Assembly (NCBI GenBank): GCA_020650975.1
Contig: JAIPMN010001887.1
Coordinates: forward strand, 1-30,429
Length of the DNA: 30,429 nt
Source of the DNA: Apostichopus californicus
Lineage: Eukaryota > Echinodermata > Holothuroidea > Aspidochirotida > Stichopodidae
Direction of reading: 5' to 3'
Numbering within the stretch: the stretch's first letter is position 1; every line of letters begins with the position of its first letter. The translations under genes were made by a program, and so were the position numbers. Of the stretch, positions 1 through 8,277 are shown one piece after another. Under the pieces are notes generated by a model that ran no database searches, was not told where the DNA came from, and was given only the letters and a program-made list of their open reading frames with translations.

Positions 1-109
1 GTACGCTCCGCGCCAACCGATGGTGGCGCTCCGCTTAGATAGTCTTACGTTCAGGCGCGGCTGGACCAGTCAGACCCCCCCCCTGTCACAAATCCTGCAT
101 CCGCCCCTG
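1..109 (-). mobile_element. hAT-like non-autonomous element, end fragment cut by the window edge
   Basis: Read on the minus strand, this segment starts with CAGGGGCGGATGCAGGATT, passes through a poly-G run and reaches the palindrome GCGCCAACCGATGGTGGCGC. It is a nearly identical, oppositely oriented copy of the first ~110 bp of the element at 26242-26868, so both belong to one family. The other end lies outside the window, so its target duplication cannot be checked. The superfamily call rests on related copies in this window that carry 8-bp duplications. Confidence 0.75.
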
Positions 110-117
110 AGAACCCT

Positions 118-245
118 TAGTTATTGGAAAAAATCCAATACCCCTCCCCTTACACACCTCCCCCAGGACAGCGATCACTGGAGAGGGGGGGGCCTCCATC
201 ACTGAAGGTTGCCCACGGGCCTCCACATGTCTCAATCCGGCCCTG
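118..245. mobile_element. Probable second hAT-like element end
   Basis: The segment ends in CAATCCGGCCCTG, which reads CAGGGCCGGATTG on the other strand. This resembles the CAGG-type termini of the hAT-like elements elsewhere in the window, and internal C and G runs fit the same style. No partner terminus or target duplication could be found, possibly because the 1-109 copy inserted next to or into it. Confidence 0.4.
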
Positions 246-1365
246 CTCTAGCTAGCGTATGCGTAGGGGCACAATATCGGTTAAACAGTGGATACTAGAC
301 GAAACCAAAAATATTTTAATTATGCCGCTAACCTGATTTTAGACCTAGGTTTAAATAGATTTCGCTCCATGGTTGCACACACGGTTTTTTCGGAGATTGT
401 TTGTGGATTGCGCGTGATAAAGTGCACATAGTGTGTGAGCGTGTGAAGGGCTGGAGATGCGTGTGTCACACGCCAAATGCGTGTGAGTTGGAATGTCTGT
501 ATACAGTACATACAGTACAGTATATAAGTAGTAACACTGTTGTTGATGTGTTTGAGAGTCAGGTTTCAACTTCTCAATACGTGTTTGCTGAGTTCCAAAG
601 TAGATTCAATGTTTCTTATTCTAGATGCACTATGACCAAGTGGGCTTAATGGAGAAAGAAATTCATTTTTAGTTGCCCTTATTGCGCGAAGGATTTACCG
701 TAAAATCATAGTGACTGCCCATATCAGCATGTTCATTACACAAATGTATGTAAACTATAAACTCATACCATCCACTGTTTTGACCCAATTCCACAGTGGA
801 AAAGTCAGAAAACACTGTTCATTCATTGCAATGGAAGAAAATGACACAATTTTGCAAGCTACATCGGTAAGACGGAAAGAAAGAAACTATTCAAGAGAAG
901 GGACCTAACACAGGCTAGCCACAAAAGTGGCCTCACGGTCGTAAACAAAACAGAAAGATTTGATTGGCGCAGGATCTGTTGGGTGGGGCTTGCAAATTTT
1001 AATTGAAGTTTGCAGAATCTACGGACTCGTTACTTAATCTGGCGAATTTTATTCAGCTCAAAATGTTTATAAAGACAGATAACTCGATAAAAATAATGAA
1101 TATTGATATTGAAAATGCATAGAACGGTGTCATTTTCACTGAGCTTTTAGTGCAGTAAGCTCGAAAGGTCAAAGTTTAAATTTGGCAAACACGTACTGAG
1201 ACTTTAATCACTTTTTCAAATGCCATTTTTATATAAACAGCCTCAACCAAAACAGTTGAAAAATTTAAAGTATAAGAAAGAAATGGCAAGTCTGTATTCC
1301 TGGACTGTTCAAACAAACAACAAACAAAATGCATGAACCAAGTTAGGGGAAATTTTACCTTGTTG
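246..1365. other. Intergenic stretch, nothing recognised
   Basis: About 1.1 kb with only short open frames that lack domains, codon bias or splice signals. The stretch 486-533 is rich in TACAGTA-type words, which recur elsewhere in the window. I see no gene, RNA gene or complete repeat here. Confidence 0.5.
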
Positions 1366-1684
1366 ACCATAGCCAGGCGCGTAGCCAAGGGGGGGGGGCC
1401 AAGGGGGCGACCCCACCCCTTGATCATATTTTTTGTGTACGTTTTTATGATATCGTAAGTCATTTCAAAATAGAAAATGCTTAGATGCAACTTGCCAGGC
1501 CTGGGAAGTGCCATTTCCAGCGATCTGGGAGGCATTTTCTGCCAAAATATTCTTGTACGCTTCACACCAACACATGGTGGCGCTACGCTTAGATAGTTTC
1601 CAATGCCAAATCTATGGCTCTGATATTTTGCCTACAGATTGGCCCCTCCCTTGGCAAATTACTGGCTAAGCGCCTGACCATAGC
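1366..1684. mobile_element. Complete hAT-like non-autonomous element (303 bp) with 8-bp target duplication
   Basis: The element occupies 1374-1676. Its left end reads CAGGCGCGTAGCCA and its right end, inverted, reads CAGGCGCTTAGCCA. It is flanked by perfect 8-bp direct repeats ACCATAGC at 1366-1373 and 1677-1684. An 8-bp duplication with short inverted ends starting CAG is typical of hAT transposons. There is no transposase ORF, so it must have been mobilised in trans. Internally, 1490-1600 carries a block also found in the elements at 11757-12823 and 26242-26868 (GCCAAAATATTCTTGTACGC, then a diverged GCGCCAACC...GGTGGCGC palindrome). Long G runs lie just inside the left end. Confidence 0.9.
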
Positions 1685-2771
1685 AGACCTTTTTGACTGA
1701 AAACATTGGTCTATTCAGTGAAATCGTATCAAACCATCAAAGCACTGAAGATAGAACATCAGGCCAACATTAAAAAACATCAAGGGAGAATTCCAGGGAT
1801 GTTTGGGGACTTTAGTCCTGACAGGGCATAAGCTACATGTATATGGAACTTACCTTGCTAGGCTTAGTACTTGTAGCCTATAGTTTCAGCATTTGATAGC
1901 TGTGCATATTTATGGCTCTCATTCCCCTAGATAAATGCGCATTGGTATTCTGGGCTGGTGGTTAAATGCACAATAATGGCATTCACTGTGATTGGGTAGT
2001 TGTTTGCTATTGGGCACGCATGGTGACTGGGAGTTTATTGTGTAATATTCATCAGTTTTTATTTAAATACAGAGATAACTTTCGGAATTGCACTGGGAAG
2101 CATGTACTTTGGTGACAGCAGCTACGACAATATACGAATAACGGCTGTTTAGGTTATTTAGGCTTGTATTGTTTGTTATTTTGAAAATTAAGAACAATTG
2201 TAAGGAGACACTGCTTTTAATAAAGCTGTATACTATGTGGAGAGGGAATGCACAGCCAGCAACAAAAATCACCATTCAAAATGAAACAGATGACCAAGAA
2301 ACATATTCAGTTTATTATCCAAACGGAACTATTTTTGTATTATTCTTAGTTTTCATTGGAGGCGCCCAACAGTAAGGCAATTTTTTTTTTTTTTTATATT
2401 AATTTCTATCTGTGATCTAAAGACCTTTAATATTAAAGTTAGCCCTAATTAAGTTATTTAAATTGACTTAAAGTGACTCAAGTATCAAATATATCTCTCC
2501 GACTTCCTGCACTTTGTTGTACAGTGTTATTTATTTTATCTCTGTGTCTCCTAGATAAAGCTGGGAAGTCATCATACTTCCTCAGTGTTAGGATTTCTAT
2601 TGACCAAATGTTAGTAAGAAAATAACAAAAACCCTCAGTGATTGATTTCCCTTGCATCTATTTATATTTTATTAATTTACAATTTAACCTTTATTGGTCT
2701 TAATATGCAGTGAAAAACGCAATATACAGTATCCTATTTCATGAGTAAGCCATAATATAAGCGGTGTTACA
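1685..2771. other. Intergenic stretch with one weak small-ORF candidate
   Basis: AT-rich DNA without a recognised gene. A 46-codon frame at 2235-2375 (plus strand, from ATGTGG) encodes two N-glycosylation sequons (NET, NGT) and a hydrophobic FVLFLVFIGG stretch. It ends CAACAGTAAGG, which reads either as a stop codon or as a 5' splice donor. No homology is recognised and no downstream exon was found, so it is not called as a gene. A poly-T run lies at 2380-2395. Confidence 0.4.
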
Positions 2772-3154
2772 AATGTATGCAGTGGTGTAGGAAGGTACTT
2801 TTGAGTGGGGGGCTGAAGACTGATGGCCGGCCTGGGGGAGGGGTCTAAGGGGAGTGGGTGTCCCCCTCCCCTTTGGAAATTTTTTGCATTTCCAGGTGGC
2901 CTCAGATGGCCTCACTTCAACACCCACTCCATTTTGTAAATAATTTTGCATTTTCACCTGGCCGTAGATGCAATTTGGTGCTCCAAATGAGATTTTTTTC
3001 TGCCAAAATGTTCTGAGCACCAATGGCAGAAATGAAAAAGGGTTTTTCTGACTTGCGAAGCGGGGGCGGAATAATACTTCTGCCCCCCATATTTTTCACT
3101 GGGAGGGGCTGGCACCCCCCCAGCACCCCCTGTTCCTACGCCCTTGAATGTATG
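2772..3154. mobile_element. Complete hAT-like non-autonomous element (367 bp) with 8-bp target duplication
   Basis: The element occupies 2780-3146. Its left end reads CAGTGGTGTAGGAA; the right end, inverted, reads CAAGGGCGTAGGAA. Both flanks carry the perfect 8-bp repeat AATGTATG (2772-2779 and 3147-3154). G and C runs sit just inside both ends. The interior includes GATTTTTTTCTGCCAAAATG, related to the block in the 1374-1676 element. Short frames across it are not convincing as genes, and no transposase is present. Confidence 0.88.
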
Positions 3155-3743
3155 CAAAGTGACTCGGGGACTCCACAACCATGTTCGCACAGTTTAAAAT
3201 TTTGGAAGGTTAAGGTTATTTTAAAATCTCACTTTCTAAATCGCATTAAATTCAGCTATAAGTGAATACAGCCTAACAGGTAGTTTTTGAGCATAAATTA
3301 CTGGCTTCACAAATCACCTTCAAGCATTGTTCATGTCACATTATCGAAAAAAGATATTTCATAGTGGATCTTGGGAATATTAATGTTAAGCAGTTTCAAG
3401 GGGCAATCACAAAATTGTTCATGTCGAACGTAACAAGGCTTAACCAGCTCTCAGGTACTGTATCTATAGACATGAAACGATATCTAGAAATGTTATTATT
3501 TCTCCGTCTGCAGCAACTTTCTAAATTTACTGTTAGGGAAGAGAGAAAACTTGTATATAAACTGTAATAACAAATGTTTGTATCCTCCTTTGTCCTTTGT
3601 CCAACTATATACAGTATCAATGGATATTCCTAACACTCTTACTAAGTTTCAAAATCAGTGGTACGATGCACACAGCACAAAATCTGTCTCATCACAAGAA
3701 ACAGACCTCTCATCAGCTTTGGAATTCTCATCATTAATCTCAT
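3155..3743. other. Downstream flank and probable 3' UTR of the minus-strand psq gene
   Basis: This region lies 3' of the minus-strand gene at 3744-5114. The part nearest the gene (3655-3743) stays open in a different frame and may be displaced coding sequence (see the frameshift finding). No clear AATAAA was seen on the minus strand. The remainder has no recognisable feature. Confidence 0.4.
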
Positions 3744-5114
3744 CTAAGTTGCTAGCATTTTCCTCTGCAACCTCTTCTTCTGTTTTAATTTCTTTTTCTT
3801 TTTTTCAAGTTTCAAATCGACATTTCCATTTTGTTTCTTCCTCTGAATTGCTTCGGAATTCTCAACATTGCTCTTGGGTCTTGGATTTGAACTGGTGTAA
3901 CTGCAAGGTACCTCACCCTTTGGATACAACACTGAAGCTCTTCCAACATTTCCTGAAATACAGAAAGAGACAGAATAGAGACCACTGAAGTTAACATACT
4001 CATGTGGCCATGACAAACACACCATGGAATTTGAAAACAAAATAATAATCCAACCTAATAACAAAAATCTGCCTTTATAGGCAATCAATCTGACTTTTCA
4101 TTATTTGCTACAAGCAGAAAGAGTCTGTGCAACAGTGATGGTGTTTGTGTGTTTGCACTGTGTGTGACACCCTTGTTTTGTAAAGTCATAACTCATAATT
4201 AACATGTCAGTTGAAGTTTGTATTTGGCATTCAATGTAGATCACTAGATACCCTTTGATACATACAAGGACACTATTGAAACCAGTGGCTGTCAAAGGTC
4301 ATTTGCGGTAAAAGTCTGAAAACATCGGAAATACTATAACTCTCAAAGATTATAGATGATTCCTCTTTGTCGAGAGCAAAATCCCCCATTGAAATTGAAG
4401 GAGCCAAACGTCAAGAGAGGTCAAAATCCAGAAATCTTAAAACACAATATCTATCCAAGCGAACTTGGACGAACTTCATAATTGATACGTACTGTATCCA
4501 AAATAGTGCCAACAAAGAATGCTTTACAACATGTCTCATGAGGACTGTAACTGTCCATGAAGCTACCAGGCTTGGTTCTAAGGTATTTAATTGACAATGC
4601 CAAATTAGGGTCTGAAATTAACCCTTTATAGTGCTCAAACTAGAATTAATATATTCAAACTTAAAGTAACTTAAATCTTACTTGAATCAGAATGGACTGT
4701 CTTACCCTGAACCATTTCAATCTTTAGGTGATGTCTGCTAACGATCCCAAACACCCAACTCTTTCCAGGTAAATTATTAGGAAATGGATTATATCTAGTA
4801 GCAACATTTATAAGGGCTTGCGCTTTTTTTCTCAGATCTGTGGTCGTACAAGGGTTTCCAGACCTGGCCCTTTCTATAATCCAATCCACCAGTTTCTCTT
4901 CTTCATTTTTAGTCAGTACTGTTTTAGCTCCAATGGCACAATCCATGCAACTTCTTTCACGAACCTTGTCAGTCAATGTTGTCCGGGGAACCTTATAAAA
5001 TATTGCAGCTTTTGATATTGATTCTCCTTCCTCTTGTACCATTTTGAGAGCTTTTGCTAAATTTTCTAGTAGGTATCTTCTTCTAACACCCGGTTTTTGT
5101 CCGTGGTTCACCAT
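3744..5114 (-). CDS. psq/CENP-B-type helix-turn-helix protein, pogo-transposase derived, two coding exons
   Basis: Proposed CDS is complement(join(3744..3952,4706..5114)), 205 aa. Exon 1 starts at an ATG at 5112-5114, eight bases after an acceptor (CAATTTTCAG), so a 5' UTR exon lies further right. Residues ~11-55 match an HTH_psq domain (core ISKAAIFYKVPRTTL). Residues ~67-135 look like the CENP-B/Tc5 helix-turn-helix (LTKNEEEKLVDWII, then PGKSWVFGIVSRH). Exon 1 ends at a strong donor (G|GTAAGA, after Q136, phase 1). The acceptor TTTCTGTATTTCAG gives a phase-compatible exon 2 with a lysine-rich tail. No DDE catalytic domain is visible in the intron or downstream, so this is either a DNA-binding protein derived from pogo/Tigger elements or a decayed copy. 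Exon 2 appears frameshifted at an A7 run (3799-3805). Exon 1 is solid; the exon 2 junction is inferred. Confidence 0.75.
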
Positions 5115-5120
5115 TATTAT

Positions 5121-5890
5121 CTGAAAATTGAGAGAGATAATTTGTTTTTTAACAATGTATCTATTGACGGAACTGAGAATCTGCTACCAAATCCCTCTTG
5201 AAATTTGTTAAGTATACTGTAAGTCACCACTGCATGAAAAATGTAATGTCTGTATAGCTATATATTGCTATTATTTAAAAGACACTAAATTAAACCCCTA
5301 AAAGCTTCAGAGATGATGACATCAGCTCCTCAGTGATGGTATAAATGTTAATATTAATCATTTAATTCCATTAATCCAAAGAATATATTTGGAATTTTAT
5401 GTAAAAAAGAGAGCACCCTTGGATGATATTCAATACCATTTGGCCATGAAAAATTTGTAATGTACTATATCACTTTATACCCAGGTTAAATTCTTTCTTA
5501 TTGTACTTTTCATATCACAAGTTTTAAAACAAAGGGTACCATCTGATGTCACACAATTGAATTTCAGATGCTTTAAAGTAGATGGGTCAAGTCTCTATTG
5601 ATTATAATGTTATTTAAGGTCTAAAGAAAATACCCAGATTCATGGCCAGTTCACCTCTGAAGCAAAGTGAAATGAATTCAGTTGCAAAAGAGAACCAGTG
5701 ATTTGATGTTCATGTTTCAGGAATGGAAATAATCCAAAGTTTGAACTTTTTGAATTAGAAACTGTACACAATTTGTTTACACGGGGAACACATTCCCTGC
5801 ACAAGGCCTATTCTACTATCTGGAGCCAAGATAGTTACACAGAAATTGCTCACATTTTCTCTTTTTTTGTTTTTATAATCTTGCAGGTTA
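5121..5890. other. Intergenic stretch upstream of the psq gene
   Basis: AT-rich sequence 5' of the minus-strand psq gene. It should contain that gene's 5' UTR exon and promoter, but neither could be located. No repeat, RNA gene or other ORF of note was seen. Confidence 0.4.
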
Positions 5891-5941
5891 CATGGTAACT
5901 AGGCTAACAGTTATGCTGAGGCCTAGCCCAAAAGGTTCCAG

Positions 5942-6556
5942 TGCCATTCCACCATAGGTACATACCGTCATACCATTCCGCCGTAGGTTTCGATCCTTTC
6001 CGCCACGGAGGAATGGCTCGAAACCTATGGCGGAAAGGTACACTTTAGGAATGGATTTTACACAGGAATGTATCAGTGAAACGTTTTTTGATTCGCATGG
6101 AAGGATAGGTACACCGTCTTCAAATGTGACGGTTCGCTGTGTAGACTGAATTGTAGTTAAGACAAGATTGGGGAATAGATACACAATCTTTAATGTATAC
6201 ATGTTGATTGAATAGTTTTAATTGTAAGTTTGTAAGCGTCGAATGACACTGTCTTCAAATATAATTTAGTTGGTTAAACAAATCGAATTAATTTAGGTTG
6301 ATTGTTTATTTAAAAGACCAATTCTGATTGTTGATCTAAACGAAAGATTTTGTGGATTTTGCGGGCCCAAGTAGTGTGAAGCGAAGCAATATACAGTACA
6401 TATAGTCACACAGTGCACCAACAATAATGTGCTCTTTCCGACATACAAAAGTGCTTTACCGCCATCGGAGTAACATGGTGAAATGGCACTTTTTCTATGG
6501 CAGAAAGAGCACATTTTCTATGGCGGAATGTACAGATGGCGGAATGTACAGATGGC
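5942..6556. repeat. Foldback-type cluster of TTCCGCCATAGG motifs with two hairpins
   Basis: About ten copies of a 12-14 nt word (TTCCGCCATAGG or its inverse) cluster at the two ends of this ~610-bp segment. They are mostly in one orientation at the left end (5944-6010) and inverted at the right end (6495-6556). Two hairpins are evident. At 5976-5993 and 6018-6035, 18-nt arms match at 17 positions around a 24-nt loop. At 6429-6512 there is a longer imperfect hairpin with arms starting GTGCTCTTTC and ending GAAAGAGCAC. The layout suggests a foldback or MITE-like element. No target duplication was identified. Confidence 0.6.
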
Positions 6557-6605
6557 GGGGTGACACGGCCGCCGGCCTAAAGGCTTAGGTAACAGTAGTA
6601 TAGTC

Positions 6606-7058
6606 AGTATTGCTAATTTCGGAACACTGCCAATTTCGGACACCCCTAAGAAATGCACGATTTCACCATGACAACCTACAGGAAGAGCCAAATTTCACCA
6701 AAAAGTACGAATTGACCCGTGTGCAAGTAAATACTTACATATTTGTCAATAAAACGACGGAGATCTATGAAGTCTGTTATAATTACTGAAAGAGCAACTG
6801 CGCCACCAATTTTATCACCAGCGCCACACTGTGGGACTGTGTGTCCGAAAATTAGCAATACTCTAGCAAAGAAATACCAGTTCCACAATCACAAGAATCT
6901 TCTCGGAATACAACGTGAAAACAGTTTGCAGGAAAGAAAGTTTGGCCGTGTATCGTAATATAACACACTTCTCCCACCATATCAAGTATATTTTCAGGTG
7001 ATTTATACCAGAAGATATAGTTTTGGGGTGTTTTAAGGCTTAGGTGTCCGGAATTGTC
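6606..7058. repeat. Nested inverted-repeat region built on a TTTCGGACAC motif
   Basis: AGTATTGCTAATTTCGGAAC at 6606-6625 is mirrored by GTGTCCGAAAATTAGCAATA at 6841-6860. In addition, CAATTTCGGACACCCCTAAG (about 6633-6652) is mirrored by CTTAGGTGTCCGGAATTG (about 7040-7057). This looks like overlapping or nested MITE-type elements. On the minus strand, 6730-6860 also stays open and ends at a very good donor (TATGTAAGT at about 6735). A short real exon is therefore not excluded, but its peptide is not recognised. Confidence 0.45.
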
Positions 7059-7737
7059 CATGTCCATGCTAGTACTACAGGAGTACAGTACTTCTCTGTT
7101 GTATTGACATTAAACCGGATAGAGCCTAGGCCTAAGTCGATGGTTCGTAAATTGTAGCACCCAACGTAAAGTTCGTAAGCGGCACCGACTTGAAAGCATT
7201 CTGTCCTTATTCTGAACATGTTTCACAAAGTATTGTTTCATAATAACCTGTTCTTAAATGACTTGTGTATAGAAAATGGATATATTCCAGTTTTTTCATG
7301 AAATCCAGTAGCTTATTGTAACTCTACTGCATCCTACTGGAATTTGAAGAGCGGATTCTCATGACGCTTTACTTGTACAATTGAATCTTTGTGAATAGTG
7401 TAAATACATACAGTACTGTAGGTACTGGTTTAGCGAAGGGTGTTTGGTGTTATCATAACAAGGTATGTAGAACACGCCATCGAAGCAATCTGCTAGACAA
7501 TCACGATCGAAATTGACTAAATCTGCCCGAAGTTCGCGTGAAAACCATTAAAGGGATATTCAACACTGTTTATTGAAAACCCTATCTAATTATTGTAAAG
7601 AAAACCAGTCCTTTATAAAAACCCAATTTTCATGATGCCATCATTCACACTATTGTTACATTCTCTCTTTTACAATACACTATGAACATGACTTTAAAGT
7701 GATCCTACCTTTGGGCTTTCCATTGCTCAACTTCTAC
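7059..7737. other. Intergenic stretch, nothing recognised
   Basis: About 680 bp of AT-rich DNA without a convincing ORF, RNA gene or repeat. A TACAGTA-rich patch lies at 7408-7425. Confidence 0.45.
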
Positions 7738-7912
7738 CAAAGTGCTGTGGTCGAGTGGATAAAAGCGGTGGCTTTTGAAGCAATGAGGCTTAGCAATCAA
7801 GAGGTTACCGGTTCGATACCCGGCTGGGTCATAGTAAAATGGGGTTTTCTTCCAAAAGCAATCTACGGTTTTCCCATCTCATACTTTGTAACTTTGAAAA
7901 GATTTCAAATTT
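7738..7912 (+). mobile_element. tRNA-derived SINE (class II, Ser/Leu-like head)
   Basis: The head at about 7741-7830 has an intact A box (TGGTCGAGTGG, 7748-7758) and B box (GGTTCGATACC, 7810-7820). The spacing is long enough for a variable arm, as in Ser or Leu tRNAs. The acceptor arms do not pair well, and non-tRNA sequence follows directly, so this is a SINE head and not a working tRNA. The body contains GGTTTTCCCATCTCAT (7867-7882), a motif shared with the SINE at the right edge of the window (30341-30357). Confidence 0.65.
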
Positions 7913-8277
7913 GAGTTAAAGTGTTGAATTGGAAGCCACCCGACATGTAAGTTGTAATCATGCAACCAATTAACTTGCAAAAAGTGTATAGATGGACATG
8001 TATGTGCATGGTTTTTCAAGAAAATTTTGGAGATACCAGTATGTGCTTCATGGTGGCGATACCAACCATCTATAGGAACACCCAGAGTAGCTTCTCCCTT
8101 CACCTGTCATAAAATCCCTTTGAAGTGTGGTACACCAGACCGCCATCATGCAAGTAATCGATTCGTAGTAAAGTACACTGATTAAAACTGATGAATTCTC
8201 TTTGTTTATCATTTATACGTATATCATTGATTGAATATGTGGGTTTTTTCAGATTTGTTACAGACAAGGGCCCAAGA

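Noticed and set aside
3023..3265. Plus-strand 80-codon open frame
   Set aside because: It lies largely in the hAT-like element at 2780-3146 and has no coding character.
4671..4705. Continuation of the psq ORF to the stop at 4671
   Set aside because: The frame crosses a strong GTAAGA donor at 4705. The residues beyond it do not resemble the CENP-B-type domain, so splicing is more likely than read-through.
7741..7830. Functional tRNA-Ser/Leu gene
   Set aside because: A and B boxes are good, but the acceptor stem does not pair and a SINE body follows. The same reasoning applies to 30251-30322 and to the minus-strand head at 17310-17389.
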